This document shows positions 45,304 through 55,436 of a stretch of DNA of 64,000 nt, piece by piece. Below the pieces are notes generated by a model. It was not told where the DNA came from, ran no database searches, and saw only the letters and a program-made list of their open reading frames with translations. Location of the stretch: assembly GCF_000722765.2 (NCBI RefSeq), contig NZ_CP028415.1, positions 1,618,501 to 1,682,500 on the forward strand. Direction: 5' to 3'. The stretch is from Streptococcus mitis (lineage in GTDB: Bacteria > Bacillota > Bacilli > Lactobacillales > Streptococcaceae). Both the position numbers and the translations under genes were made by a program. How positions within the stretch are numbered: position 1 is the stretch's first letter; each line of letters starts with the position of its first letter.

Positions 45304-47708
45304 TTAACGTACTTCTGCATTCACTTTTTCTTCGAGTGATGCTTGGATTTTTTCCATATAGCGTGCGACTTCTTCGTCCGTTAAGCTGTCTTCTGGATTT
45401 TGGAAGGTCAAGCTATAGGCCATTGACTTCATACCAAGTCCCAATTTTTCACCTGAGAAGACGTCAAAGAGTTTGATATCTGTCAAACGTTTCACTCCTG
45501 CAGCTTGGATCGCGTCCACAACCTCTTGATGAGTGACTTCTGCCTTGAGGAGTAGAGCCACGTCACGGCTGACTGCTGGGAATTTCGTGATTTCCACAAA
45601 TGGAGCAGCAGGTTGAAGGGCTACTTCGATGGCTGAAAGGTTGAGCTCAGCTACATACGTTTCTGGAATATCGTAGGCCTTAGCAGTAACTGGATGCACT
45701 TGGCCAAGAAAACCAAGAGCTTGGTCACCGAGTGAAATCATAGCTGTACGACCTGGATGAAGGCTAGCGATTTCAGATGTTGCTGTATAGGTTACTTGGA
45801 GTCCCAAACGAGTAAAGAGGGCTTCAAGGATTCCCTTAGCATAGAAGAAATCAACTGGAACTGCTGCTGTTTGGAAATCTTTTTCAGCAACCAAGCCTGT
45901 CAAGGCAAAGGCAAAGCTGTTGATCTCATTTGGAAGTTCTTCTTTTGGATTTCCTGTTTGTTCAAAGACTTTTCCAATCTCGTAAAGGGCCAAGTTTTTA
46001 TTCTTACGAGCTACGTTATAAGCCACCGTATCAAGGATACCAGAAATCATATTTTGACGGAGGACAGAACGGTCCACTGTCATTGGCCACATGAGTTCAG
46101 TAAGGTTACTTGGTTGAGCCGTAAACTCAACTGCTTTTTCAGGAGTTGTTAGAGCATAGGTGATGATTTCTGTCAAACCTGCTCCTTCAGCAATCGTACG
46201 AACCTGACGGCGGAGTTTTTGTGTGGCTGTCAATTCGCCAGCTGTCCCATCGTCTTTTGGAAGGCTGGTTGGCAAGCGGTCATATCCATAGATACGAGCG
46301 ATTTCTTCAAAGAGGTCTGCCTCGATTGTGATATCCCAACGACGACGTGGGACGCTGACTGTAAAGCTATCTGCATTTCCAGAAAGGCCAAAGCCAAGAC
46401 GACGGAAAACATCTTCGACATCAGCGTATGAAAGCTCAGTTCCGAGGACACGGTTAACGTCTGCAAGAGTTGAAGAAACTTCCACATCAGAAGAATCAAG
46501 TTCACCCGCTGAAACGATACCTTTACGCACCGTCGCACCTGCAAGCTCTGCAATCATGCTAGCTGCCGCATCAAGGGCTTCGTTAACAGTTGCCACATTG
46601 ATACCTTTTTCAAAGCGAGAAGATGACTCAGAACGAAGGTTGAGGCGACCACTGGTCTTGCGGATAGATTTTCCATTGAAGACTGCAGCTTCAAGGACAA
46701 CACGACTAGATTTTTCAGAGATTTCTGTTGCTTGACCACCCATAACACCGGCAAGGGCTACTGGCTTGTCAGCGACAGTAATGATTAGGTCATTCACGTC
46801 CAAGTCACGTTCTTCACCATCTAAAGTCACCAATTTTTCACCAGCACGCGCTACACGTACACGGATGTCACTCCCTTCAAAGGTATCCAAGTCAAAGGCA
46901 TGCATTGGTTGACCAAAGTAGAGCAGAATGTAGTTGGTCACGTCCACTACGTTATTGATTGGACGGATTCCTTCGTTCATGAGAAGGTTTTGCAACCATT
47001 GTGGACTTGGTGCGATGGTCACATTGTCCAAGATACGAGCTGCATAGTAAGGCGAATTGTCTGTTTCAATGCCTACAGAAAGTGCATCTGTAGCGGCTTC
47101 GTTTGTTTCTGTTAAATCAAATTCTTTAAAATTGACTGCCTTGTCATAGATAGCTGCTACTTCGTGAGCCACCCCACGCATAGAAAGGGCATCCGCACGG
47201 TTAGGGGTGATTGAAAGTTCGATGATTTCATCATCCAAGTCTAGATATGAGAAGACTTCCTCACCTGGAACTGCGTTTTCAGGCAAGATTTGGATGCCAT
47301 CTGCGAATTCCTTAGGCACAACTGAATCAGAAATTCCCAATTCGCCAAGAGAACAGATCATTCCAAGTGACTCTAAACCACGGATTTTTCCTTTTTAATT
47401 TTGTAGTTGTCAGCGATACGAGCTCCCGGAAGTGCCACCATAACCTTGATACCAGCACGCACATTCGGTGCACCACAAACGATTTGGCGGGCTTCTTCTT
47501 CGCCAACGTTAACCTGACAAACATGAAGGTGAGTTTCTGGAACATCTTCGCAAGACAAGACCTCACCGACGACAATTTTTGAGAGACCAGCAGCAGGTGA
47601 TTCCACACCTTCTACCTCGATCCCTGTAGTTGACATTTTTTCAGCCAACTCTTGTGATGGAACATCAATGTCCACCAATTCTTTTAACCATTTATAAGAT
47701 ACAAGCAT
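45304..47708 (-). CDS. pheT: Phenylalanyl-tRNA synthetase beta subunit, frameshifted in this sequence
   Basis: The beta subunit of the alpha2-beta2 synthetase charges tRNA-Phe, with tRNA binding (residues 39-150), editing (B3/B4) and the B8 anticodon-binding domain. The first 108 codons from 47708 read [15 protein letters not shown] … [12 protein letters not shown], then the frame shifts. From about 47390 the reading continues as [19 protein letters not shown] to the stop at 45304. One missing A in the A5-GG-A5 run (T runs at 47392-47396 and 47385-47389) explains it. With one base added the protein is 801 residues, the normal length. As pheT is essential, a sequence error is the likeliest cause. 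Confidence 0.93.
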
Positions 47709-47784
47709 AATTTAGTTCTCCAGAATGACAGTTGCCTCTCTGGTTCTTTTCCTTTCCTATCATTTCAATAGAAGAATCATCTTC

Positions 47785-48294
47785 TTACCTTAATTTCTTT
47801 TTCAGTAACCAATCCGTATCTACTTTTTGACCAACCATAAAATGATGTTGGCTAAATTTTTCAAAACCATATCGATTATAAAATGCTTGAGCTTTTGTAT
47901 TATGCTCCCAAACACCTAGCCAAGCCCAAGAAAAACTATTTTTTGTAGCAAGTTCCAGAGCAAATTCAAAAAGCTGCTTACCAAGTCCAAATCCTTGGAA
48001 TTTTTGTAGCACATAGAGGCGTTGAATTTCAAAAGCGTCCTCTAATTCTCTCTCAGTTTGAGCACTTCCCCAGTTGACTTTGAGAAAACCAGCTATCTCC
48101 TCTTCATGCATAATGAAATAGGTTTCAGAGTCAGGATTTCCCAACTCAGTTGACAAAGTTTTCAGACTATAAGACTCTTCAAAGTATTCCTGTAACTGCT
48201 CTTCCGTATTATCATGCGCAAATGTTTCACGAAAGGTTTGTTTGGCAATTTTAGCCAACACCTCAACATCTGCCATTTCTACTTTTCTAATCAT
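47785..48294 (-). CDS. GNAT acetyltransferase between pheS and pheT
   Basis: A 169-residue N-acetyltransferase: RKVEMADVEVLAKIAKQTFR start, and the acetyl-CoA motif A region RLYVLQKFQGFGLGKQLFEF with QGFGLGK at about residues 98-104, then WLGVWEHNTKAQAFYNRYGF. The ATG overlaps the pheS stop by one base (TAATG). The same gene sits between pheS and pheT in pneumococci. Its substrate is unknown. Confidence 0.88.
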   Translation of the reverse strand: MIRKVEMADVEVLAKIAKQTFRETFAHDNTEEQLQEYFEESYSLKTLSTELGNPDSETYFIMHEEEIAGFLKVNWGSAQTERELEDAFEIQRLYVLQKFQGFGLGKQLFEFALELATKNSFSWAWLGVWEHNTKAQAFYNRYGFEKFSQHHFMVGQKVDTDWLLKKKLR

Positions 48295-49340
48295 TATTTA
48301 AACTGTTCTGAGAAGCGGACATCTCCTTGGTAGAATCCACGGATATCGTTGATTCCGTAACGGAGCATGGCTACACGCTCTTGTCCAAGACCAAAGGCAA
48401 ATCCAGAGTAAACAGTAGCATCGATACCACTCATCTCAAGGACTCGTGGGTGAACCATACCGGCACCCATAATCTCAATCCAACCAGTTTTCTTACATAC
48501 GTTACAGCCTTCTCCACCACACTTGAAGCAAGAAACATCCACCTCAACAGATGGCTCTGTGAATGGGAAGTAAGATGGGCGCAGACGGATCTGACGCTCT
48601 TCACCAAACATTTTTTGAACAATCAATTGAAGCGTCCCCTGAAGGTCAGCCATAGAGATATTTTTCCCAACTACCAATCCTTCGATTTGGTGGAACTGGT
48701 GACTATGGGTCGCATCGTCCGTATCACGACGGAAGACACGCCCTGGTGAGATCATCTTCAAAGGCCCTTTTGAAAAATCATGGGCGTCCATAGCACGCGC
48801 CTGAACTGGAGACGTGTGAGTACGAAGCAAGATTTCTTCTGTGATATAGAAAGTGTCCTGCATATCACGAGCTGGGTGATCTTTTGGAAGGTTCATACGT
48901 TCAAAGTTATAATAGTCTTGCTCCACTTCAAAACCATCCACGACTTGGTAACCCATCCCAATGAAAATATCTTCGATTTCCTCACTGGTTTGTGTCAAAA
49001 CGTGGCGGTGACCAGTCGCAACTGGACGACCTGGAAGCGTCACATCGATGCTCTCGCTAGCTAATTGTGCAGCTACTTTCTTTTCTTCCAAAAGCTTAGC
49101 TGTCTCTTCGAAAGCAGCTGTCAAGACATCACGAGCTTCATTGACGTGTTTCCCGATAATTGGACGCATCTCAGCAGAGACATCTTTCATCCCTTTGAGG
49201 ATTTCAGTAAGCGATCCTTTTTTACCAAGGACAGAAACACGCAAATCTTGCATCTCTTTTTCATTCTCAGCAGTAATCTGCTTTAAGCTAGCCAGCGTTT
49301 CTTCGCGAAGCGCTTTTAATTGTTCTTCAATAGTTGACAT
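48294..49340 (-). CDS. pheS: Phenylalanyl-tRNA synthetase alpha subunit
   Basis: Catalytic alpha subunit, 348 residues. It has an N-terminal coiled coil ([20 protein letters not shown]), the class II motifs ([38 protein letters not shown]) and [20 protein letters not shown] with an extra Cys cluster. The frame extends into the leader to 49421, but the ATG at 49340, preceded by GGAGGAATT, is the true start. It lies downstream of a T-box. Confidence 0.96.
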   Translation of the reverse strand: MSTIEEQLKALREETLASLKQITAENEKEMQDLRVSVLGKKGSLTEILKGMKDVSAEMRPIIGKHVNEARDVLTAAFEETAKLLEEKKVAAQLASESIDVTLPGRPVATGHRHVLTQTSEEIEDIFIGMGYQVVDGFEVEQDYYNFERMNLPKDHPARDMQDTFYITEEILLRTHTSPVQARAMDAHDFSKGPLKMISPGRVFRRDTDDATHSHQFHQIEGLVVGKNISMADLQGTLQLIVQKMFGEERQIRLRPSYFPFTEPSVEVDVSCFKCGGEGCNVCKKTGWIEIMGAGMVHPRVLEMSGIDATVYSGFAFGLGQERVAMLRYGINDIRGFYQGDVRFSEQFK

Positions 49341-49364
49341 AATTCCTCCATCAGTCGCTCGTAG

Positions 49365-49560
49365 ATAAAAAGAAAACCGCATGCCAAAAACTCCACTCGG
49401 AGCGTTGACACGCGGTACCATCCGTTTTCATCTGACAAGCCAGACCTTCATTTCTAAATCCATGCGCAAGTGAATTCACCCAGCTTTCATATAGAGAGCT
49501 TGCAGTCACGGCTCTCCTCCCTGATATACTTCCCTTGGGATACTAGTCTTGCAGATTTCT
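49365..49560 (-). promoter_or_regulatory. T-box leader of pheS (tRNA-Phe)
   Basis: Minus strand carries the T-box sequence GGATGGTACCGCGTG and a terminator formed by ACCGCGTGTCAA and TTGGCATGCGGT, then TTTTCTTTTT. Upstream is a stem-loop with GGGTGAATTCACTTG, in which TTC (Phe) is the likely specifier. Uncharged tRNA-Phe should prevent termination and raise pheS-pheT expression. Confidence 0.9.
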
Positions 49561-49575
49561 ATTCAATTACTACTT

Positions 49576-49604
49576 AGTTTATCAGATTTTTAGTTAAAAA
49601 ACAA
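49576..49604 (-). promoter_or_regulatory. pheS operon promoter
   Basis: Minus strand TTGTTT (49599-49604), 17 bases, TAAACT (49576-49581), directly before the T-box leader. Confidence 0.65.
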
Positions 49605-49610
49605 GTTAGA

Positions 49611-50090
49611 TTAGACTAATTTCAATACAAAACTCATTCCTTTTTCTGTTGCTCCATTTTCCACAAATCCAAGCGACTTGAAACATCTCCTAGAAGCATG
49701 ATTGTAGGTGTAGATTTCCTTGACTTTCAATTCTTTCCAGCCTTTTACTCGAGCCAATTCAATCAAAGTACTTAGAATCTTTTTTCCAAGTCCTCGATGT
49801 TGGTAAGCGGGATTCCCAATCACAATGGGGAGACTATCCTGAGATAGTGTAACATCCCCAATTGGAAACCATTCTCCCTTCTTCTTGACTTCAATCCAAA
49901 AAAGCTCCCCATGCTGATCCAAATAGGAATACATGGCTTCCAAAGTTTCTTGACTGTAAGGAAGCTTCACCCCATCTACGAGGTAAACCAAGTCCACATT
50001 CTGATACCAAGCAAAAGCTTCCTCACAATGATTGACCTTACAATAAGGAACGAGACGTAGTGAATTATCTATTTGTAAAATCTGTTTCAT
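49611..50090 (-). CDS. GNAT acetyltransferase
   Basis: A 159-residue GNAT protein: the acetyl-CoA pyrophosphate loop is in NPAYQHRGLGKKILSTLIEL (QHRGLGK), followed by EIYTYNHASRRCFKSLGFVE. The first 60 residues are less typical. It overlaps the ParB-like gene by 26 bases, so the two are probably coupled. Acceptor unknown. Confidence 0.85.
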   Translation of the reverse strand: MKQILQIDNSLRLVPYCKVNHCEEAFAWYQNVDLVYLVDGVKLPYSQETLEAMYSYLDQHGELFWIEVKKKGEWFPIGDVTLSQDSLPIVIGNPAYQHRGLGKKILSTLIELARVKGWKELKVKEIYTYNHASRRCFKSLGFVENGATEKGMSFVLKLV

Positions 50091-50484
50091 CAGCTTTCCT
50101 TTTCAATAAGAGAGTTGCTGCTTGATTAAAACCATCACACCAGTTATACCATTTTGCTTCATACTCATCTTGAGCTAAGATATGATTTTTTAAATCCAGA
50201 ACAGAGTAAATCTTTCTTTCCTCACAAGCTTGCACATAGAGGTGATATAGTTCATCACCACCATCTCTATCCCACTCAGCAGAAATCGTATCCCAACCTG
50301 CCAATAAAGCCTGATAAGCCCTGTGATGCCCATCTGTAATCAACAAGCAATTTCCAAATGCAAGAATACTAATTGGATCAACATTGTTTAGTTCTACCGA
50401 CTGATAAAGCATCTGAATATCTTGCAACTTCTTTTCTGATAAGTATAGTTGAGTCGGATGAAGATCTGCTATATTGACTTTCAT
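50065..50484 (-). CDS. ParB/Srx-fold protein
   Basis: 139 residues with a ParB N-terminal-domain-like pattern: MKVNIADLHPTQLYLSEKKL, DPISILAFGNCLLITDGHHR and AYQALLAGWDTI. The DGHHR motif is the ParB/sulfiredoxin nucleotide site (family motif GxxR). The DNA-binding part of chromosomal ParB is absent, so it is a stand-alone domain, perhaps a CTPase or kinase-like enzyme. It is coupled to a GNAT gene. Function unknown. Confidence 0.72.
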   Translation of the reverse strand: MKVNIADLHPTQLYLSEKKLQDIQMLYQSVELNNVDPISILAFGNCLLITDGHHRAYQALLAGWDTISAEWDRDGGDELYHLYVQACEERKIYSVLDLKNHILAQDEYEAKWYNWCDGFNQAATLLLKRKADETDFTNR

Positions 50485-50511
50485 TTCTTTCTCCTCAAAG
50501 GAATTTGATAC

Positions 50512-51162
50512 TCACTTCTGCTTGCCTTTAAATCGCCATTGGAAGCGGAGCTTATCGTAGAAAGGAAACTCGATAAACAGGACTCCCAAGCCTACACAGA
50601 GACTGGCAAGGACATCTGATGGATAGTGAACTCCTAGATAGACCCTTGATACCAGCACACTGACTAGGTAGAGTCCAAGGACGATTTGCACGATTTTTCT
50701 CCAGACTGGATTTTTCATCCGTTGACTGAGAATGACAATCAGAGATCCGACCATCAAGGTTACAGCCAGAGAATGCCCACTTGGGAAGGAAAACCCCTTC
50801 TCCTCAACCAAGTGTAAAATAGCTGGTCGTGGACGCTGGTAGACATTTTTAAAGGTCACAATTAAAAGACCTGCAAAAGCCAGATTTCCCAGCATGAAGA
50901 AACTTTCTATCTTCCACCGCTTACGATAAAAGATAAAAGCTATAATGACAACCCAAGTGATAATCACTGGGATATCAATCAGGCGTGTGATGGCTCGGAA
51001 AAGGACAGTCAAATAATCTGGAAAATCCCCACGAATAGCAGTCTGAATGGGTTGGTCAAAATTGACCAACATTTCAGGATAAAATTTGACCATATAGCCA
51101 AGAATAACGAAAAGTAAAAGGGCAAAACTGCCCTTCATTAAAAATGTTTGTTTATCTTTCAT
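50512..51162 (-). CDS. PAP2-family membrane phosphatase
   Basis: A 216-residue protein with six helices and the acid-phosphatase motifs KNVYQRPRP, SFPSGHSLAVT and SRVYLGVHYPSDV. It probably dephosphorylates lipid pyrophosphates such as undecaprenyl pyrophosphate, or phosphatidic acid derivatives. It overlaps ribU by 11 bases and so may share its FMN-riboswitch-controlled transcript. Confidence 0.9.
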   Translation of the reverse strand: MKDKQTFLMKGSFALLLFVILGYMVKFYPEMLVNFDQPIQTAIRGDFPDYLTVLFRAITRLIDIPVIITWVVIIAFIFYRKRWKIESFFMLGNLAFAGLLIVTFKNVYQRPRPAILHLVEEKGFSFPSGHSLAVTLMVGSLIVILSQRMKNPVWRKIVQIVLGLYLVSVLVSRVYLGVHYPSDVLASLCVGLGVLFIEFPFYDKLRFQWRFKGKQK

Positions 51163-51715
51163 AATGTTTTAAGGTTGGTTTCAAAAGGACGTACAACAAC
51201 CAGAATGAAACGGAAAAGATTACACCCTCAATCAAGTTAAAAGGTAATACCATGGTCATTAGGTAGTTGGAAAGTCCCAAAATTTTTCCAATATCAAAGT
51301 TAGCAAACTTAGCGTACAAAGGAACAGCGTAAACATAGTTGAGAACCAACATAGCCACAGTTAAACCAATAGTTCCAGCTAGAGATCCTAGTAGGAAACG
51401 AAGAGCTGTCCGTTCCTTTTTCCAAATCAAAGCAAATACGATGACAAAAACTCCCAAAGCTACGATATTCATCGGCAAACCAATGTAAGTATTCACTCCT
51501 TGACTATTAAGAAGCAATTTCAAGAGTGAGCGAAGCAAGAGAATTCCTAGAGCAGCAGGCAAATCCATGACCACCAGACCCACAAGGACTGGCAAGATAC
51601 TAAATTCGATCTTGAGGAAGGACGCCGCTGGTAAAAGCGGAAAGTCAAAGTACATCAGCACAAACGAAATGGCTGATAGAATCGCAATGGTCGAAAGTCG
51701 ACGTGTGTTTGTCAT
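51152..51715 (-). CDS. ribU: RibU riboflavin ECF S-component
   Basis: The substrate-binding membrane subunit for riboflavin uptake, working with the EcfAAT module. 187 residues from the ATG at 51715, with six helices: RRLSTIAILSAISFVLMYFD, FLKIEFSILPVLVGLVVMDL with the conserved EFS region, and NSQGVNTYIGLPMN. A TTG further upstream (51730) is inside the ribosome site GGAGG and is rejected. The FMN riboswitch upstream fixes the function. Confidence 0.92.
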   Translation of the reverse strand: MTNTRRLSTIAILSAISFVLMYFDFPLLPAASFLKIEFSILPVLVGLVVMDLPAALGILLLRSLLKLLLNSQGVNTYIGLPMNIVALGVFVIVFALIWKKERTALRFLLGSLAGTIGLTVAMLVLNYVYAVPLYAKFANFDIGKILGLSNYLMTMVLPFNLIEGVIFSVSFWLLYVLLKPTLKHYER

Positions 51716-51887
51716 AACAGGTTCCTCCAATTTTCTATAAAATCAGAAGAAGTTAGAAAGGATCCCTCTATCTATTCTCACTTTTTATATCCCAAAAGTT
51801 CCCTCTCACTCTATTAAGGAAATTCAAGCAAGCGGTTACAGTTTAGCTATAAATCTATCAGAACAGACAAAGCTATTCTTTCGTCTT

Positions 51888-52016
51888 CTCCCATCCAGAC
51901 TATACTGTCGGTTGTGGAATCTCACCACATCAGCTTGCGCTCGCGGACTTATTTGGCTAAAATAGGTAGTCAAATTTACCGCCGGTCGGGAATTTCACCC
52001 TGCCCTGAAGACTCTT
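51888..52016 (-). promoter_or_regulatory. FMN riboswitch (RFN element)
   Basis: On the minus strand it starts AGTCTTCAGGGCAGGGTGAA, then ATTCCCGACCGGCGGT, GCGCAAGCTGATGTGGTGAG and ATTCCACAACCGACAGTATA before GTCTGGATGGGAGAAG: the conserved RFN core in order. It controls ribU by FMN level. Confidence 0.96.
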
Positions 52017-52028
52017 TTATCATAACAA

Positions 52029-52052
52029 AAAACGCTTGCAAGCGCAAGCATT
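52029..52052 (-). terminator. trmL terminator, overlapping the ribU promoter
   Basis: Minus strand ATGCTTGC, GCTT loop, GCAAGCGTTTTTTG. The same bases supply a -35 (TTGCGC, 17 bases, TATGAT) for the riboswitch transcript, so the terminator and the next promoter are interlocked. Confidence 0.75.
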
Positions 52053-52075
52053 TTGTTCATTTTCATTTTCATTTT

Positions 52076-52579
52076 TTATTTCAATTTATCCACTTCATAG
52101 GTATGAACAAGCTCAAGACCTGAAAAGTTCTGCTGGCGGAGAGCTTCATAGACAATCATGCAGACGGTATTAGACACATTGAGACTGCGGACATGTTCAT
52201 CATTCATAGGAATACGGAGAGCCTTCTCAGGATGTTCTCGCATAAAGTCCTCAGGCAAGCCCTTGTCTTCACGTCCAAAGAGAAAATAATGGTCCTCGTC
52301 AGTCGATAAATCCACCTCAGAATACACTTTCTCAGCAAATTTTGATATCAGATAGAGTTTTCCCTTCATCTGAGACATAAAATCTTCCAAACTGTCGTAA
52401 AAATAAATCTCTAGCTTATCCCAATAATCCAATCCAGCCCGCTTCATCTTGCGATCATCAATAGGAAAGCCCATAGGCTTGATGATGTGGAGGGGAGAAT
52501 TGGTCGCAGCGCAAGTACGCGCGATATTACCTGTATTTTGTGGAATTTGAGGTTCAAATAATACAATGTGATTTGTCAT
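52076..52579 (-). CDS. trmL: tRNA (cytidine/uridine-34-2'-O)-methyltransferase
   Basis: SPOUT-class methyltransferase of the TrmL/YibK type, methylating the wobble base of tRNA-Leu. 167 residues from the ATG at 52579, which follows [29 protein letters not shown], a LIFGRED-like FGREDKGLP motif and [16 protein letters not shown], which form the knot. The open frame runs up to 52618, through a terminator-like stem, and is rejected there. Confidence 0.93.
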   Translation of the reverse strand: MTNHIVLFEPQIPQNTGNIARTCAATNSPLHIIKPMGFPIDDRKMKRAGLDYWDKLEIYFYDSLEDFMSQMKGKLYLISKFAEKVYSEVDLSTDEDHYFLFGREDKGLPEDFMREHPEKALRIPMNDEHVRSLNVSNTVCMIVYEALRQQNFSGLELVHTYEVDKLK

Positions 52580-52600
52580 GACTTGCTTCCTTTCACCATT

Positions 52601-52704
52601 GCAAAAAAATAGCCACACTGCTCGGAGTCAAGCTCAGCAAACAGCGTGGTTAAGGCATCGTTAACTTACCTCACAACAGGTTTGAAGTAAATCAGCGAAA
52701 CTAC
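52601..52704 (-). ncRNA. Probable small RNA or terminated leader upstream of trmL
   Basis: About 105 bases with its own promoter, TTGACA (52733-52738), 16 bases, TATACT (52711-52716), and a strong terminator (CCACGCTG … CAGTGTGG, then TATTTTTTT, 52602-52653). There is no open frame in between. It resembles an independent small RNA or a trmL attenuator. It lacks the TTTAAG repeats of CiaR-controlled csRNA promoters. Confidence 0.55.
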
Positions 52705-52771
52705 TTTCTTAGTATAACACTTTCAGAATCATTGTCAATAGAAACGACTTGATTTTTTCAATTTTTTCAAG

Positions 52772-53602
52772 CTATTTCCAAGGGTTGTAAAATCGTCCCT
52801 GATTCTGCAAGATAAGTAGTAAACTAGCTACTAAAAAAGCGGCTGCCAAAAGCAAGGTAAGATAGTCTCCTTTTTTCAAGACCTGATAACTATACCAAGT
52901 GCGTTTTTTCTCTTTCCCAAAGCGCCGAAGTTCCATGGCTGTTGCAATGGTATCAATGCGTTCTAGCGAGCTAAAAATCAAGGGCGTAATAATGCGCAGA
53001 TTGCCTTTGATTCGTTGCATAAGAGAAGCTTTCTTGGATAATTCCATCCCACGCGCCTCCTGAGACATCTTGATAGTAAAGAATTCTTCCTGCAAATCTG
53101 GAATATAGCGCAAGGTCAGGCTGACTGAATAGGCAATCTTATAGGGCACACCAATTTGATTTAAACTGGAAGCAAACTGACTAGGGTGGGTTGTCATCAA
53201 AAAGATAATAGCCAGAGGAATAGTGCAAAGGTACTTAATAGCCAAATTTAGCAGATAAAAGAGCTCTTGACTGGTCAGAGTGTAGGCACCGATTCCCTGC
53301 CAAATCACACTTCTCTCTCCGTAAAGTCCAACCCCATACTCGGGAGAAAAGAGATAGACCATCAAAACGTTTAAAACGGCAAATACCGTCGCAAAAACGG
53401 CTACAAAGGAAACATCTTTAAAACGGATTTCTGACAAATAGAGGAGAAAGACCGAAAAGATGGCAATCAGAACAAGCAGTCTGGTATCATAGCTAATCAT
53501 GGCCGCCAATGATACGAGAATGAAAAAGAGGAGTTTCCCAGCGCCTGACAAGCGATGAATCACAGTATCTCTATGCTGGTAACCGATTAATTTAGCTTGC
53601 AT
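52772..53602 (-). CDS. ECF transporter T-component
   Basis: A 276-residue membrane coupling protein (EcfT/CbiQ family) with five to six helices and the coupling motif [16 protein letters not shown] (Ala-Arg-Gly), plus a second [13 protein letters not shown]. It links an S-component to the ATPases. It overlaps the ATPase gene by 16 bases. Confidence 0.92.
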   Translation of the reverse strand: MQAKLIGYQHRDTVIHRLSGAGKLLFFILVSLAAMISYDTRLLVLIAIFSVFLLYLSEIRFKDVSFVAVFATVFAVLNVLMVYLFSPEYGVGLYGERSVIWQGIGAYTLTSQELFYLLNLAIKYLCTIPLAIIFLMTTHPSQFASSLNQIGVPYKIAYSVSLTLRYIPDLQEEFFTIKMSQEARGMELSKKASLMQRIKGNLRIITPLIFSSLERIDTIATAMELRRFGKEKKRTWYSYQVLKKGDYLTLLLAAAFLVASLLLILQNQGRFYNPWK

Positions 53603-55269
53603 CCTTCTCTCCTTTCTTTGTAAAACGCCGTTAAAGCAAGTGGATCCACATCTAGTTTCTTGGCCAAGTTAAAGATTGAAGTTTCTTTTAGATTGGCTTT
53701 TACTAACAGCTCAGGATTGCTCAACAGACTAGCTGGATCAGTATCGGCAATCAGCTCCCCATCCACCATGACAAGAGCACGATCAGAATAATCCAGCATC
53801 AATTGCATATCATGAGTAATCATGACAATCGTATGCCCTTTTTGATGTAACTCTTCGAGAAATTCCATAATCTCAGTATAGTTCTTCTGGTCTTGACCTG
53901 CTGTCGGTTCATCTAAGAGGATAATTTCAGCTCCTAAAACCAAAATCGAGGCAATAGTGACACGTTTTTTCTGTCCAAACGAAAGGGCAGAAATGGGCCA
54001 ATTACGGAATTCATAGAGACCACAGATTTTCAAGGTTTCATAGACTCTCGTTTCAATTTCCTGCTCGTCCACACCTCGCAAACGAAGTCCCAGAGCCACC
54101 TCATCAAAAATCATATTGGTTGAAATCATTTGATTAGGATTTTGCAGCACATAGCCTACTCGTTCCGCCCGCTCTGCAACAGAATCTCCTTTGATATCCT
54201 GTCCTGCCCAAAGATAGTAGCCTTCCGTCTGAATAAAGCTACTTAAGGCCTTGGCTAGGGTTGACTTCCCTGCCCCATTTTTTCCGACAATAGCAATCTT
54301 TTCACCCTTTTTAATATCCAAATGTAGGGACTTTAAAATCGGTCTATCATCATAAGAAAAAGACACGTCCTCTAATTTAAAGAGTGACTGCAATTCTGGG
54401 GTTTCTTTTGCCAGTTCATTCTTCAACTGAACCTGACCTTTTGAGATAGACAAGTTATCCAGATCTGCTAATTGTTCTTCCTTGACTAAATCCACACCCA
54501 ATTGACGGAGAGTGGTTAGATAAAGGGGTTCTCGGATTCCATTTTGAGTCAATAAATCAGTCGCCAGTAGTTGGTCAGGGCTCCCATTAAAGAGAATACG
54601 ACCGTCGTTTATCAAGACAATCCGATCCACAGGGCAATGCAGAACATCCTCCAAACGATGCTCGATAATAAGAGTCGTCGTCCCCTCTTCCTTATGAATC
54701 TGGTCAATCAATTCGATAATATCCTGACCTGACTTGGGATCCAGATTAGCGAGTGGCTCATCAAACAAAAGAATCGGACTCTCATCAATCAAGACACCAG
54801 CCAGACTGACTCGCTGCTTTTGTCCTCCTGATAAATCCTGGGGACGCTGAGACAGTAAAGAAAGAAGGTCCAGCTTTTCAGCCCATTTATGAACACGGCT
54901 TTTCATCTCTTCTAGATTTGTTACATCATTTTCTAGAGCAAAAGCCAAGTCCTCTGCCACGGACAAGCCGATAAACTGCCCATCTGTATCCTGCAAAACT
55001 GTACTGACCAGATGAGATTTATCGTAGATGCTCATATCAAAGGCTGCTTGCCCCTTGATCAAAAATTCTCCAGAAGTCAGACCCTTATAAATATTGGGAA
55101 TAATCCCATTCAAACACTGACCCAAGGTAGACTTGCCTGATCCAGATGGACCAACAATTAAGACTTTCTCTCCCTTGTAAATGGTCAAGTCTACCCCTTG
55201 CAAGGTCGGTTCTTGTTGCGTTTCATACTGGAAAGAGAAATCCTTCCACTCAATTATAGCTTCTTTCAT
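53587..55269 (-). CDS. ECF transporter ATPase, two fused ABC domains
   Basis: 560 residues holding two complete ABC domains. The first has Walker [15 protein letters not shown] (about 38-51), signature [13 protein letters not shown] and [12 protein letters not shown]. The second has [14 protein letters not shown], the variant signature [12 protein letters not shown] and [12 protein letters not shown]. It is a YkoD-like fusion serving as both A and A' subunits of a dedicated ECF transporter. A new -10 (TAAAAT with TG extension) lies upstream, after a terminator-like hairpin. Confidence 0.94.
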   Translation of the reverse strand: MKEAIIEWKDFSFQYETQQEPTLQGVDLTIYKGEKVLIVGPSGSGKSTLGQCLNGIIPNIYKGLTSGEFLIKGQAAFDMSIYDKSHLVSTVLQDTDGQFIGLSVAEDLAFALENDVTNLEEMKSRVHKWAEKLDLLSLLSQRPQDLSGGQKQRVSLAGVLIDESPILLFDEPLANLDPKSGQDIIELIDQIHKEEGTTTLIIEHRLEDVLHCPVDRIVLINDGRILFNGSPDQLLATDLLTQNGIREPLYLTTLRQLGVDLVKEEQLADLDNLSISKGQVQLKNELAKETPELQSLFKLEDVSFSYDDRPILKSLHLDIKKGEKIAIVGKNGAGKSTLAKALSSFIQTEGYYLWAGQDIKGDSVAERAERVGYVLQNPNQMISTNMIFDEVALGLRLRGVDEQEIETRVYETLKICGLYEFRNWPISALSFGQKKRVTIASILVLGAEIILLDEPTAGQDQKNYTEIMEFLEELHQKGHTIVMITHDMQLMLDYSDRALVMVDGELIADTDPASLLSNPELLVKANLKETSIFNLAKKLDVDPLALTAFYKERREGCKLN

Positions 55270-55403
55270 CTTACTCTCTTCATTCGCTTCTTAGACTTCT
55301 ATTTTATCATAAATCAATCCCTTCTTGCAGTCTCTTCTCTTAAAAACTTAGCTCCAAAAAGAGTCCTAGCCTAGCTTGCTTACCCGACTAGCCTATAAAC
55401 AGC

Positions 55404-55428
55404 AAAAAGACTGGTTCCCCAGCCTTTT
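55404..55428 (-). terminator. Hairpin between the S-component and the ATPase
   Basis: Minus strand AAAAGGCTGG, GGAA loop, CCAGTCTTTTTG, 9 bases after the S-component stop. Probably a partial terminator that sets S-component to ATPase stoichiometry. Confidence 0.7.
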
Positions 55429-55436
55429 CCTTTATG

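Noticed and set aside
52601..52704. CiaR-controlled csRNA
   Set aside because: The promoter has no TTTAAG-N5-TTTAAG repeat, so only a generic small RNA or attenuator is supported.
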